A stretch of DNA of 64,000 nt from Adhaeretor mobilis (GCF_007741515.1 NZ_CP036263.1:1426001-1490000); one strand, 5' to 3'; counted from the stretch's first letter, positions 42,168 to 50,733 are shown. A program made the numbers and translations. Notes: generated from the sequence alone by a model not told the origin.

Positions 42168-42190
42168 AGTAGTCCGGGAGGGACTCGAAC
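42168..42190. repeat. Attachment-site copy in the tRNA-Met 3' end
   Basis: This is the intact copy of the 23-bp direct repeat; 21 of its bases are inside the tRNA gene (T-arm and acceptor strand) and two lie just beyond the discriminator base. The partner is at 39742. Confidence 0.75.
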
Positions 42191-42243
42191 CCCCGACCAA
42201 GGAATTATGAGTTCCCTGCTCTAACCAACTGAGCTACCGGACC
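42170..42243 (-). tRNA. tRNA-Met (CAT)
   Basis: A 74-nt cloverleaf on the minus strand. The acceptor strand GGTCCGG pairs with CCGGACT (one G-U). The D-arm is TAGCTCAGTTGGTTAGAGCA. The anticodon arm is GGGAA-CTCATAA-TTCCT with anticodon CAT, and the T-arm has GGTTCGAGTCC. CCA is not encoded. Elongator Met is the likely identity; a lysidine-modified Ile2 tRNA shares the CAT anticodon and cannot be excluded. Its 3' end is the integration site of the decayed element. Confidence 0.93.
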
Positions 42244-42301
42244 AATGTTAGGCCATAGGAAATTAGGCTGGAGACTAGAGGGCCAGTTTGCTAACCCCAT
42301 C

Positions 42302-42345
42302 CTAAAGCCTACAGCCTAAGCACCTAAAGCCTAATCTCCCAAGCC
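42302..42345. repeat. Short tandem duplication
   Basis: CCTAAAGCCTA occurs at 42302 and again at 42324, giving a 22-bp period in a CCTA-rich stretch between the epimerase stop and the tRNA. Nothing more was seen in this gap. Confidence 0.4.
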
Positions 42346-43280
42346 TATCCCACGTTGCGATAGTATTCAATGCTCAGGTCTAACCCTGTTTGGAAATCGA
42401 TCTGTGGTTCGTAGCCAAGATCGCGCCTTGCGGCACTGATGTCGGCCATGCTTTCCATGACGTCGCCGGTGCGGGCCGGCTCGAAGATGGGTTCCAAACT
42501 CGTGCCGAGCGAGTTATTGATTGCCTGGATGAGATCCAGCAAATCCGTCTGGCGGCCGCAACCGACATTGAACACACCACCGGCGACGCCCGTAGCTTCG
42601 GCGGCTAGCAAGTTGGCGGCAACCACGTCGCCCACGTAGACAAAGTCGCGCGATTGGCGGCCCGTGCCGAATACGATGGGCTGCTCGCCGGAGATCATGC
42701 GAGTGACGAACTTCGGGATCACAGCCGAGTATTCTCCCTCGGGATCTTGGCGCGGGCCGAACACATTGAAGTAGCGCAGCGCGACGGTTTGCATGCCGTA
42801 GCTTTCGGCGAACGCTTTGAGAAACATTTCGCTGGCGACTTTGCCGGCGGCGTACGGAGAGAGCGGCGTCGCCGGGTCGCTTTCTCGCTTGGCAGCGGTC
42901 GATTGGTTACCGTAGCAAGCACTACTGGCGGCAAACACCACACGCTCGACACCCGCGCGACGTGCGGCGTCTAATACCATCACGGTGCCCGTCGCACACT
43001 GCTGAAAGGATCGCATCGGCTCGGCTACGCTCCGCGGTACCGAAGCGAGCGCTGCCTCATGGAACACGACATCCACACCACGCACCGCGCGATCGAGATC
43101 GTCTTCAGAGAGAATGTCCGCGTCGAACACTTCTACGGAATCAGCAATGTGGGCGAGGTTCGACTGCTGGCCCGTCGAGAAGTTGTCGAGCACGCGGACC
43201 CGATCACCGCGCTCCACCAGAGCGCTCGCAATGTGCGACCCAATGAAACCCGCGCCGCCGGTGACCAAGCTAGTTGACAT
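42345..43280 (-). CDS. NAD-dependent epimerase/dehydratase, UDP-sugar 4-epimerase type
   Basis: A 311-residue cytoplasmic extended SDR. SLVTGGAGFIGSHIASALVE binds NAD, VVFHEAALASVPRSV follows the family, AASSACYG holds the catalytic Ser, and SPYAAGK gives Y-x-x-x-K. RYFNVFGPRQDPEGEYSAVI and SRDFVYVGDVV are typical of UDP-glucose/UDP-GlcNAc 4-epimerases. The substrate is unresolved. It ends 101 bp from the tRNA and starts 83 bp from the ExeA-like gene, on the same strand, so the two may be cotranscribed. Confidence 0.88.
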   Translation of the reverse strand: MSTSLVTGGAGFIGSHIASALVERGDRVRVLDNFSTGQQSNLAHIADSVEVFDADILSEDDLDRAVRGVDVVFHEAALASVPRSVAEPMRSFQQCATGTVMVLDAARRAGVERVVFAASSACYGNQSTAAKRESDPATPLSPYAAGKVASEMFLKAFAESYGMQTVALRYFNVFGPRQDPEGEYSAVIPKFVTRMISGEQPIVFGTGRQSRDFVYVGDVVAANLLAAEATGVAGGVFNVGCGRQTDLLDLIQAINNSLGTSLEPIFEPARTGDVMESMADISAARRDLGYEPQIDFQTGLDLSIEYYRNVG

Positions 43281-43363
43281 GAGTAGTAGGAAGAGGGCAG
43301 GGTAGTATAGTAAATCAATCCGCTTGCGGCTTAGCCGCGCAAAGAGAACCTGGGTAGCTTCTA

Positions 43364-45184
43364 TTAGCTACCAGCTTCAAGCGTACTAAACAGTCGCCGG
43401 AACTGACGGCCAGGCACAACTTCCGCACTACCGCGTCCGTCGTCCTCGAGAATCAACAGCTTATTCTTGTCCGTTGGCACTGTTTCGGTGGCCATCGCAG
43501 GTGCAACCTGAGTGCTCAATGCAGCTTCGACGAAACAGTATTCGTCCTCCTCGTCTGAGCTGGCAGTCAAAGTAGTGAATTCATCCTCAACTTCATCGAG
43601 TTCAGTAGGCTCGATGACTTCCAAAGTTTCGTCTTCGATCACCAACTCCGCGGCAGGTTCCTCTTGGATCTCCGGATCGATCTCCGCGTCTAATTCGTCG
43701 TCCGTTTCATTGAAGGTAAGCGTCGAGAGTACGGGCTTCGTCTCGATAGGCGCGTCGGTAGTCGTGGAATAGAAGTCGAGCTCTTGCGCGAAACCGAGAT
43801 CCATAAAGTTCATGACGTCTGGCGCGAAAGCCAGCATGCCGGACTCGAAATTGGCGTACTGGTCGATTACGATTTCTTCTTCGTGGAAACCATCGCCGAA
43901 GACATCGCCAATCACATCGTCGCTTTCCTCCACCCCGTCTAAGTTGCGAATCACCGCCGGCTGTGGAGATGGAGTTAAGGCGGCTGGCATGTCGCTACTA
44001 CCGAGCTCGCCGAGTTCTGCGAGCAGGCGCTCCGTCGCATCGATCGTAGCGTCGGTGGATATCTCCAACGACGGTTTGGTCGAAGTGAACGGAATCGAAG
44101 CAGGCAACGCTTCGTCCGTCGCCTCGGGGTGGTCCTCAATAGGCAGTTCACCACCAAACTCAAACACGTTTGAATCCGCCGAATCGCATTGATGGTCGTC
44201 GGAGCCGTCCAAGTCAGAACCGAGCGAGATCGTTTGATTAACTGGGCTAATGTCCTCGCTCAGTTCACCAACTTCAATCGAGGAAGCGTTCATTGAGGTA
44301 GTAGCGAGGGGAGCGTCCTGCACGTTCCAAGGCGCGGGCAGCTGTTGTATTTCCGCCCAGGCAGCTTGCACCATTTGGCCAGTAATAGGCAGTGTGCCCG
44401 TTTGCTCGGCCGAGAAGGCAAGCTGATCGCCCAGTTGATTGATCAAACGCGGAATACCATCGGTTGCGGCAAACAAGGCTTCGAGCGCATCTTGCGTAAA
44501 GAACTTGGCCGGATCGCCGTCCACAGCAGCAACCTGCGAGCGTACGTACTGAAAAGTTTCCTCGCGCCCGAATGGCGACAAGTAGCAACGCACCGAAAGT
44601 CGTTGGCTGAGCGCTTCCATTGCGCGCTCGGCGAGTTGCTCTTCCAGCGCCGGCCCACCGGCGAGTACCAAGTCAACCAGCGACACGCCGCCTTGCGCCA
44701 CGTTGGTGAGGACACGCAGTTCTTCCAATAGACGCACTGGCAACGATTCCGCTTCGTCAACCAGTAACAAGAGACCAGCTCTTGAGTCCTGCGAGTCGGA
44801 GCCGACAGCTTGCGATTGCAAGTGCGATAGAATCGACAGTCTCAGTTCACCCTCAGTCAAATCTTTGAACGGCAATCCCAGTTGAAAGAGAATCATTTGC
44901 AACAACGCTCGTCGCGTGCAAAGCTGCGCACCTGCCAAGGTGATGACCGGTCGCTCCGTAGAGAACTGAGTGGCTAGTACTTCCAGGAGCATCGACTTGC
45001 CCAGGCCGGCTCCAGAAATGACTAGTGCTACACCTGAGCCTCGCTGCACGTTCTGCGTGATCCGCTGGCGAGATTCTTCGATGGTGCTAGCCGGAAAATA
45101 GCGGCGGGCGGAAGGAGCAGAGAGAAAGGGCCGAGCGCCTGCGGGGGCAGCAGCAACCATGTCATCAGTAGGGGGAGTCGTCAT
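43364..45184 (-). CDS. ExeA/GspA-type AAA ATPase with long acidic C-terminal region
   Basis: A 606-residue protein. The ATPase domain (about 25-290) has Walker A SGAGLGKSML (58-64), Walker B LLLLVDEAE (138-146), VLAGGPALEEQL and GIPRLINQLGDQLAF, the pattern of ExeA/GspA ATPases that support secretin assembly or transposition helper functions. From about 310 to 590 the chain is strongly acidic and low-complexity (for example DETLEVIEPTELDEVEDEF), probably disordered, and it ends in FRRLFSTLEAGS. No secretin gene is nearby. A GC-rich near-palindrome (43324-43343) follows the stop. Confidence 0.75.
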   Translation of the reverse strand: MTTPPTDDMVAAAPAGARPFLSAPSARRYFPASTIEESRQRITQNVQRGSGVALVISGAGLGKSMLLEVLATQFSTERPVITLAGAQLCTRRALLQMILFQLGLPFKDLTEGELRLSILSHLQSQAVGSDSQDSRAGLLLLVDEAESLPVRLLEELRVLTNVAQGGVSLVDLVLAGGPALEEQLAERAMEALSQRLSVRCYLSPFGREETFQYVRSQVAAVDGDPAKFFTQDALEALFAATDGIPRLINQLGDQLAFSAEQTGTLPITGQMVQAAWAEIQQLPAPWNVQDAPLATTSMNASSIEVGELSEDISPVNQTISLGSDLDGSDDHQCDSADSNVFEFGGELPIEDHPEATDEALPASIPFTSTKPSLEISTDATIDATERLLAELGELGSSDMPAALTPSPQPAVIRNLDGVEESDDVIGDVFGDGFHEEEIVIDQYANFESGMLAFAPDVMNFMDLGFAQELDFYSTTTDAPIETKPVLSTLTFNETDDELDAEIDPEIQEEPAAELVIEDETLEVIEPTELDEVEDEFTTLTASSDEEDEYCFVEAALSTQVAPAMATETVPTDKNKLLILEDDGRGSAEVVPGRQFRRLFSTLEAGS

Positions 45185-45396
45185 CGGGTCCTATTCCTGG
45201 GTAATCTTTCTTTACGCGGGCGGCCGGTTGTAGGCGGGTACCAAACACACACGCCTACGTGGTGTAGAATCGGCAAGACGGGTAAGCTGTCTTCATACCG
45301 ATGCCTGAGTTTCGTGTGATGCCGAATGTGTGCGCATGTATACCATGCGGCAAGCCATCCTGGATTGGAAAAGAAATCAGTGGAGAAATCGCAGCC

Positions 45397-46077
45397 GTGT
45401 TTAAGATAAAAATCTGTGGAATCACCAATCCCGAAGATGCCGAGTCAGCCGTAAACGCAGGAGCTGACGCCATCGGGCTGAACTTTTACCATCGCAGTCC
45501 ACGGGTAGTAAGTGTGGACCGGGCTATCGAGATCGTGCACGAAGGAAATCTCATTGCCCAGCGCGTCGGCGTGTTTGTGAATACTCCCGTGGATGAGATT
45601 CATCGAATTGCCAAAGCGGTCGGTCTCGCCTGGGTGCAACTCCACGGAGACGAACCGCCGGGATTTCTCAGCAAGATTGATCCCCAGTTCGACATCATCC
45701 GAGTGCGACGGCTCGACGCAGGCGACGACCCTACCAAAATTGGCGAGGACATCGCAGCTTGCCGCGCTGCTGGACGTGCGCCCGATGCGGTGCTCGTGGA
45801 TGCCCGCTCGACCGACGAGTACGGCGGCACAGGTGATACGGTCGATTGGGCCGGACTGGGCGACCACAAGATTTGGCTGGGCGATATCCCACTCATCCTG
45901 GCCGGTGGCCTACGTCCCGACAATGTAGACGAGGCAATCCTCACGGTGCGCCCGGCAGCAGTGGATACCGCTAGCGGCGTAGAGAAAGCCCCTGGTCGGA
46001 AAGACAAACAGAAAATGCAGACATTTGTGGACACCGCCAAGGAAGCGTTTCGAGATGCAGCTCGCAGCGGGAGTTAG
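45397..46077 (+). CDS. trpF: Phosphoribosylanthranilate isomerase
   Basis: A 226-residue TIM-barrel enzyme of tryptophan synthesis. FKIKICGITNPEDAESAV has the catalytic Cys of K-x-C-G-I; GADAIGLNFYHRSPRVVS, VGVFVNTPVDEI, VQLHGDEPP, LVDARSTDEYGGTGDTVDW (catalytic Asp) and LAGGLRPDNVDEAI match TrpF, as does VDTASGVEKAPGRKD. A GTG at 45397, with GGAGAAA upstream, gives normal family length; an in-frame ATG at 45301 would add 32 residues with no homology. No other trp gene is in the window. Confidence 0.92.
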   Translation: MFKIKICGITNPEDAESAVNAGADAIGLNFYHRSPRVVSVDRAIEIVHEGNLIAQRVGVFVNTPVDEIHRIAKAVGLAWVQLHGDEPPGFLSKIDPQFDIIRVRRLDAGDDPTKIGEDIAACRAAGRAPDAVLVDARSTDEYGGTGDTVDWAGLGDHKIWLGDIPLILAGGLRPDNVDEAILTVRPAAVDTASGVEKAPGRKDKQKMQTFVDTAKEAFRDAARSGS

Positions 46078-46154
46078 TCTGCCAGCTTTGGATCGGGGAA
46101 CGTCACCGAGGGTATTCACGACAGATTTCGTGCGTATATAAGTAGTCTCGGAGG

Positions 46155-46184
46155 TTGATTTTCGGGCCGGTGTCGTAGTAGAAT
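46155..46184 (+). promoter_or_regulatory. Putative sigma-70-type promoter of ahcY
   Basis: TTGATT (46155-46160) and TAGAAT (46179-46184), 18 nt apart, resemble -35 and -10 boxes (each 4-5 of 6 matches to TTGACA/TATAAT). Transcription would begin near 46191, giving a leader of about 130 nt that contains the hairpins listed next. Confidence 0.4.
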
Positions 46185-46195
46185 GCCCCGAATCG

Positions 46196-46256
46196 GCAGT
46201 GCAACGCTGCTTGAAGTATGCGAGGTCATCTGACCTCTAGGTCATACGACGTATGA
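46196..46256 (+). promoter_or_regulatory. Structured leader of ahcY (three consecutive palindromes)
   Basis: Hairpin 1 is GCAGTG-CAA-CGCTGC (46196-46210). Hairpin 2 is GAGGTCA-TC-TGACCTC (46222-46237). Hairpin 3 is TCATAC-GAC-GTATGA (46242-46256). The word GAGGTCAT/AGGTCATA recurs four times up to 46265. A SAH riboswitch was considered but its conserved core was not found. The elements could be operators in DNA or a regulatory RNA leader. A pyrimidine-rich run (46287-46305) precedes the ribosome-binding site. Confidence 0.4.
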
Positions 46257-46324
46257 GGTCATGAGGGCGAGCCCGCCTATCGAGCCTTCCCCCCTTGCCT
46301 TCCCTTATTGAATGGAGTGCCATC

Positions 46325-47701
46325 GTGGCCCAAGCAGAAACCGCCCGCCTTACTTACAAAGTCGTCGACGTTAGCGATCAAGAATTCGAGCAGCTCGCCG
46401 CATTCGGTCGCAAAGAGATCGACATCGCCGAAAACGAAATGCCAGGCCTGATGGCTTTGCGTGAGAAGTATGGCAAAGACAAACCGCTCAAGGGTGCCCG
46501 CGTCGCCGGTTGCCTGCACATGACGATCCAGACGGCTGTGCTGATCGAGACGCTCATCGAGCTGGGCGCCGAAGTCACCTGGAGCAGCTGCAACATTTTC
46601 AGCACCCAAGATCACGCCGCCTGCGCGATCGCCAAAGCGGGCATTCCCGTGTTCGCTTGGAAGGGTATGAGCGATGAAGAGTTCGATTGGTGTATCGAGC
46701 AAACGCTCACCGCGTTCCCCTCGGGCGAACCGCTGAACATGATTCTCGACGATGGCGGCGACCTGACTGCCATGGTGCACGACAAGTTCCCTGAACTGCT
46801 CGGCAACATCAAAGGTCTCAGCGAAGAGACCACTGCCGGCATCCATCGTCTGGATGTGCTTGCTAAAGAGGGTCGCTTAGCTGTGCCCGCGATCAACGTG
46901 AACGATAGTGCCACCAAGAGCAAGTTCGACAATCTCTATGGCTGTCGCGAATCACTGGCCGATGGCGTCAAGCGTGCGACTGACGTCATGCTCGCCGGTA
47001 AAGTGGCCGTTGTGTGTGGCTATGGCGATGTCGGTAAAGGTTGCGCCCACAGCTTGCAGCGTTACGGCTGCCGCGTGCTGGTCACAGAGATCGATCCGAT
47101 CAACGCGCTGCAAGCCGCGATGGAAGGTTTCGAAGTGGTCACCATGGAAGACGCCTGCCAAGAAGGTCGCCTGTTTGTCACTACCACCGGCAATAAGGAC
47201 ATCATCCTCGGCGAGCACATGAAGCAGATGGCCAACGACGCCATCCTGTGCAACATCGGTCACTTCGATACGGAGATCGACATTGCTTGGCTTGAAAAGG
47301 AAGTCGCCGCCGGCCGTGCCGAACGCACCGAGATCAAGCCTTCCAACGTCGGTGCGGTTGATCGTTACAAGTTCAAGGAGTCTGGCAACAGCATCCTGAT
47401 TCTCGCCAAGGGCCGCCTGGTGAATCTCGGCTGTGCCACAGGCCACCCGAGCTTCGTCATGAGTACATCGTTCACCAACCAAGTACTCGCCCAACTCGAG
47501 TTGTGGCGAGATTCTCAGGAAGATGGCACGGGTGACTACGAGAACCAAGTCTATTTGATGCCCAAGCGTCTCGACGAAGAGGTCGCCCGCCTGCATCTCG
47601 ACAAGCTCGGTGTGAAGCTCACCAAGCTCACCCAAGAACAAGCCGACTACATTGGCGTGCCAGTCGAGGGTCCTTACAAGAGCGCACATTATCGCTATTG
47701 A
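46325..47701 (+). CDS. ahcY: Adenosylhomocysteinase (S-adenosylhomocysteine hydrolase)
   Basis: A 458-residue cytoplasmic NAD-dependent enzyme that splits S-adenosylhomocysteine to adenosine and homocysteine, removing the inhibitor of methyltransferases. [65 protein letters not shown], the NAD motif [14 protein letters not shown], and the C-terminal YKSAHYRY are all present. The start is a GTG at 46325 with GGAG 7 nt upstream; the frame open to 46295 lacks homology. Regulation is suggested by the structured leader, and the gene ends with a clear terminator. Confidence 0.96.
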   Translation: MAQAETARLTYKVVDVSDQEFEQLAAFGRKEIDIAENEMPGLMALREKYGKDKPLKGARVAGCLHMTIQTAVLIETLIELGAEVTWSSCNIFSTQDHAACAIAKAGIPVFAWKGMSDEEFDWCIEQTLTAFPSGEPLNMILDDGGDLTAMVHDKFPELLGNIKGLSEETTAGIHRLDVLAKEGRLAVPAINVNDSATKSKFDNLYGCRESLADGVKRATDVMLAGKVAVVCGYGDVGKGCAHSLQRYGCRVLVTEIDPINALQAAMEGFEVVTMEDACQEGRLFVTTTGNKDIILGEHMKQMANDAILCNIGHFDTEIDIAWLEKEVAAGRAERTEIKPSNVGAVDRYKFKESGNSILILAKGRLVNLGCATGHPSFVMSTSFTNQVLAQLELWRDSQEDGTGDYENQVYLMPKRLDEEVARLHLDKLGVKLTKLTQEQADYIGVPVEGPYKSAHYRY

Positions 47702-47756
47702 GTTGGGTCCGCTCTGCGAACCAAGTTGTGCTGACTAAGCACTCGAACCAACGACC

Positions 47757-47788
47757 AACCCTCGGCGCAAGCCGAGGGTTGTTTCTTG
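47757..47788 (+). terminator. Rho-independent terminator of ahcY (family-2 hairpin)
   Basis: A perfect 10-bp stem AACCCTCGGC/GCCGAGGGTT closes a GCAA tetraloop and is followed by GTTTCTTG. It lies 56 bp after the ahcY stop. The core CGGCGCAAGCCG is the reverse of the CGGCTTGCGCCG motif found at 16009. Confidence 0.8.
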
Positions 47789-47856
47789 CGCGATAATATA
47801 ATTGGATGTGTTATGATGGTGGGCCCGCCCAAGTACTACCCAAGGAGATCGTCGCG

Positions 47857-49188
47857 ATGAGACGCATTCTGCTCGCTATCACTTTCTTGCTGCTCGTCGC
47901 CCCGTTTTGCTCTGCAAGAGAAAAGAACTATGTCGAGAACCCGCCCGTCGCAGTACGTTGGTGGGGACAAGGTATGGTCTCCGTTGAGACTTGGCAGAAC
48001 CTTTCGGTGGTCATCGATCCGTACAACGACAAGATCGGCTACGAGGTACCCGACCTCACCGCGGACTTGGTACTAGTGACCCATGAGCATTCCGACCACA
48101 ACAACGTGGATGCTGTGAAGGGGGGGCCAAAGGTTGTTCACGGGTTAGACGAGCAGGGTGCGGCTGAGGAAAGCACAGGCATTCTTTCTCGCCAAATGAA
48201 TGTGGAAGCCGCTGAGTGGCGACAATTTGAGACGGAAATCGTGAAGACGCTTCCTATCGCATCGACTGCCATCGTGTCGGTTCCGATCCCCGCCTGGCAC
48301 GACGCCTCCCAAGGGACGGAGCGTGGCGCGGTAGCAATGTTCGTCATCAAGATTGATGGTGTCCGGATCGCTCACTTGAGCGACCTGGGCCAAACGCAAT
48401 TGACTGACGCTCAACTAGAGTCGCTCGTCAATGTCGACGTGCTTATCATTCCGGTTGGTGGCGTCTACACGATCGATGGCAAGCAAGCCGCTGCGATCAT
48501 CGAACAGGTCAAGCCGCGCTACGTGATTCCTGTCCACTACAAAACCGACGTACTGAAGATCCCTTTGGAGCCGATCGAGCCATTCCTCGAAGCGGTCGAG
48601 AAGAAGTACGAGATCCTTCGTCCCGTCGGAAACACCTTGGCTGTCACTGCCGCTGAACCCGATGCAGAGCTAGCCACCAAGATCGTCCTGCTCAACTATC
48701 TGCCCTGGCAGCCCAACGAAGAACTGGCCGGCTTGCTGAAGAAGATGGACGAGTCCTGCCAAGCTTCGCAGGATGTCTTCGCGAAACTTTCAATCGAGCA
48801 GATGAACTGGCGACCCCCCAACGGCACGCACACGCCACGCTGGAACCCCGAGCACATGATGGGGCGACAGCTGGGGTTCTTCTCTCAGATCTACGCGACG
48901 GTCAATCCTCGCCTCTCACACATCGATCTTAATCCTAAGCAAATGCCGAAGGACTACTTACCAGCTCATCCCGACTGGGACGGCGCGGAACAGGCCCGTC
49001 AGATGCAACGAGCCAATGCGTACGTACAGCGTTTCGTGTACCTGCTCGACGGGATCGACCTCGACGAAAAAGCACCCGGCAGCCGTTGGACGCTTCGCAA
49101 ATTGCTGGAGCAAATGGACCGCCACTTCACCGAGCACACGACTAACGTGCAGAAGAAGTTCGAACTCGAAGGCTGGCCGGCGGAGTAG
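47857..49188 (+). CDS. Exported metallo-beta-lactamase-fold/DinB-like fusion protein
   Basis: A 443-residue protein with a signal peptide (ILLAITFLLLVAPFCSA). The first domain (about 25-265) is an UlaG-like metallo-beta-lactamase fold with the metal motif HEHSDH at 76-81, HLSDLGQ and VIPVHYKTD. The second (about 275-443: NEELAGLLKKMDESCQASQD, WNPEHMMGRQLGFF, LLEQMDRHFTEHT) looks like a four-helix DinB/YfiT-type domain with His residues able to hold a metal. Each family is known separately; the combination and its periplasmic location are notable. The start ATG at 47857 has AAGGAGAT 8 nt upstream. A terminator follows. Confidence 0.75.
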   Translation: MRRILLAITFLLLVAPFCSAREKNYVENPPVAVRWWGQGMVSVETWQNLSVVIDPYNDKIGYEVPDLTADLVLVTHEHSDHNNVDAVKGGPKVVHGLDEQGAAEESTGILSRQMNVEAAEWRQFETEIVKTLPIASTAIVSVPIPAWHDASQGTERGAVAMFVIKIDGVRIAHLSDLGQTQLTDAQLESLVNVDVLIIPVGGVYTIDGKQAAAIIEQVKPRYVIPVHYKTDVLKIPLEPIEPFLEAVEKKYEILRPVGNTLAVTAAEPDAELATKIVLLNYLPWQPNEELAGLLKKMDESCQASQDVFAKLSIEQMNWRPPNGTHTPRWNPEHMMGRQLGFFSQIYATVNPRLSHIDLNPKQMPKDYLPAHPDWDGAEQARQMQRANAYVQRFVYLLDGIDLDEKAPGSRWTLRKLLEQMDRHFTEHTTNVQKKFELEGWPAE

Positions 49189-49224
49189 TGCCGACAGCTA
49201 GAGTCTGCCCAAAGCATTCTCCAA

Positions 49225-49262
49225 AACCCCTAGCCTCCGGCGCATGCTGGGGGTTCTTTTCT
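49225..49262 (+). terminator. Rho-independent terminator of the MBL-DinB gene (family-2 hairpin)
   Basis: The stem AACCCC...GGGGTT with inner AGC/GCT encloses a CCGGCGCATG core and is followed by CTTTTCTTG. The tail CTTGCG and the core are shared with the ahcY terminator at 47757, showing a common origin. Confidence 0.75.
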
Positions 49263-49301
49263 TGCGCAGTCTTCCCTTATGATGGCGTTGATAACGGCTC
49301 C

Positions 49302-49329
49302 TAGCCCCACGGCTCGCGCCGGGGGGCTA
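49302..49329. repeat. Family-2 hairpin
   Basis: TAGCCCCACGGC, loop TCGC, GCCGGGGGGCTA: 11 of 12 pairs match over 28 nt. No T-run follows. It lies 52 bp before the DUF1015 gene, right behind the terminator above. The leader between it and the ATG is pyrimidine-rich (49348-49375) and lacks a ribosome-binding site. Confidence 0.65.
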
Positions 49330-49380
49330 AGTGACATCGATTGCATTCCCCCTTCCTCCCTCGCCTTCCCCCTTTGAAAT

Positions 49381-50733
49381 ATGCCAAATATCTCAGCCTT
49401 CCGCGGTATCCGTTACGATCTTGGTCACGTCGGTTCCCTCTCTGATGTAATCGCCCCGCCCTACGATGTGATCGATCCTGAGCTCCAAGAGGAATTGTAC
49501 AACAAGCACCCAAACAACTCCGTACGATTGATTCTCAATCGCGATGAGCCGGGCGACGACGACACGTCGAATCGCTACACGCGGGCCGCCAAGTTCCTCA
49601 AGAACTGGCTGAGCGAGAAGGTGCTGTTCACCGAAGCAGACCCGGCGATCTACGTCTATCACCAAGAGTTCGAAGAAGGCGGACAAACATTTACCCGTCG
49701 TGGCTTTATGTGTCGTACTCGATTAGAGCGTTTCGGCGAGGGCGATATTCATCCCCATGAAGAGACTCACGGCGGTGCGAAGGCCGACCGGTTGAAGCTG
49801 TGGAAGCATTGCAAGGCAAACCTCAGCCAGATTTTTGGACTCTACCCAGATCCTGAGAACGTCGCCCAGAACTTGCTCGAAGCGGCTATCGTGGGCGTGA
49901 CTCCGTTGCAGGCGACCGACCACCTCGGCGTGAAGCACAGCTTGTGGCCCGTGACCGATGTTAGCGTCATTCAGGAAGTCACCGCCGCCATGGGGGGCCG
50001 ACCAGTCTACATTGCCGACGGTCATCACCGCTACGAAACCGCCTGCAACTATCGCGATGAACTGGCGGCAGAAATGGGGGATAGTTTTGATAGTGAGCAC
50101 CCCGCTAATTTCGTGTTGATGATGTGCGTCTCGATGAACGACCCTGGAATGCTGGTGCTTCCCACTCATCGTCTGTTCCGCGGTATCGGTGCCATGACGG
50201 CCAAGCAGCTGATCGAAAAGCTGGGCGACTCGTTCACCTGTTCACCCGCCGGCGAAGGCCCTGACGAGGCGATCGAGCTGTGGGACGAAATCGAAATCGA
50301 GGACGACCAGGCCACGCTTGCGCTCTACACCGCTGAAGATGAACGCTGGACGATTGTGCGGCTCACCAAGGCAGGTCGTGCGAAAATGGCTGAAGTGGCC
50401 GGCGACCAGTGCGAAGCTTGGCAGGGCTTGGGCGTAAGCATCCTGCACAAGCTAATCGTGGAAACGCTCCTCGGCGCCACCGACATCCCCGCTCCGAAGT
50501 ACGTGCGAACTCTCGACGAGGTTCCCGTGGGCCTCAAAGAGGGCGACACCGCCGGGCGGGATCTCACCGGCCAAGAGGGCAGCGGCGCTCGCTTCGAGCT
50601 GGGTGCTCTCGTGATGCCCGCTACCTTGGAGCACATCCGCGCGATCAGCAACGCCGGTGAAAGGATGCCTGCCAAGAGTACGTTCTTCTATCCGAAGCTG
50701 CTCAGCGGTCTAGTCTTGAATCCGCTGGAGTAG
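49381..50733 (+). CDS. DUF1015 family protein
   Basis: A 450-residue cytoplasmic protein. The N-terminus ISAFRGIRYDLGHVGSLSDV, then VIAPPYDVIDPELQEELY, and the central VYIADGHHRYETACNYRDEL are hallmarks of DUF1015 (a kinase-like/ParB-Srx-related fold in some classifications), usually found near serine or phosphoglycerate metabolism genes; biochemical role unproven. The C-terminal FYPKLLSGLVLNPLE is the typical end. No ribosome-binding site precedes the ATG; the leader is a C/T-rich tract. It is followed by the parS cluster. Confidence 0.85.
   Translation: MPNISAFRGIRYDLGHVGSLSDVIAPPYDVIDPELQEELYNKHPNNSVRLILNRDEPGDDDTSNRYTRAAKFLKNWLSEKVLFTEADPAIYVYHQEFEEGGQTFTRRGFMCRTRLERFGEGDIHPHEETHGGAKADRLKLWKHCKANLSQIFGLYPDPENVAQNLLEAAIVGVTPLQATDHLGVKHSLWPVTDVSVIQEVTAAMGGRPVYIADGHHRYETACNYRDELAAEMGDSFDSEHPANFVLMMCVSMNDPGMLVLPTHRLFRGIGAMTAKQLIEKLGDSFTCSPAGEGPDEAIELWDEIEIEDDQATLALYTAEDERWTIVRLTKAGRAKMAEVAGDQCEAWQGLGVSILHKLIVETLLGATDIPAPKYVRTLDEVPVGLKEGDTAGRDLTGQEGSGARFELGALVMPATLEHIRAISNAGERMPAKSTFFYPKLLSGLVLNPLE

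Larger units (their letters stand above)
39742..42190. mobile_element. Decayed integrative element at tRNA-Met
   Basis: A 23-bp direct repeat bounds this 2.4-kb segment: AGTAGTCTGGGAGGGACTC plus GAAC at 39742, and AGTAGTCCGGGAGGGACTC plus GAAC at 42168, differing at one base. The right copy is the real 3' end of the tRNA-Met gene. Inside are the last codons of an integrase, an excisionase-like gene (40072), a strong hairpin, a PEP-CTERM-like secreted protein (40841) and a small minus-strand gene (41796). The catalytic part of the integrase is missing, so the element cannot move by itself. Confidence 0.7.

Noticed and set aside
41854..42210. 118-residue plus-strand gene ending VREGLEPPTKEL
   Set aside because: Its end is the antisense reading of the tRNA-Met gene, a known annotation artefact; the opposite strand has the better coding signal.
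43324..43343. Terminator after the ExeA-like gene
   Set aside because: The GCGGC/GCCGC stem is interrupted and no T-run follows on the relevant strand.
46185..46324. SAH riboswitch upstream of ahcY
   Set aside because: A GTGCAACGC segment recalled the class, but the conserved GAGGAGCG...GCAAC core and the matching GCUCGG strand were not found in the right order.
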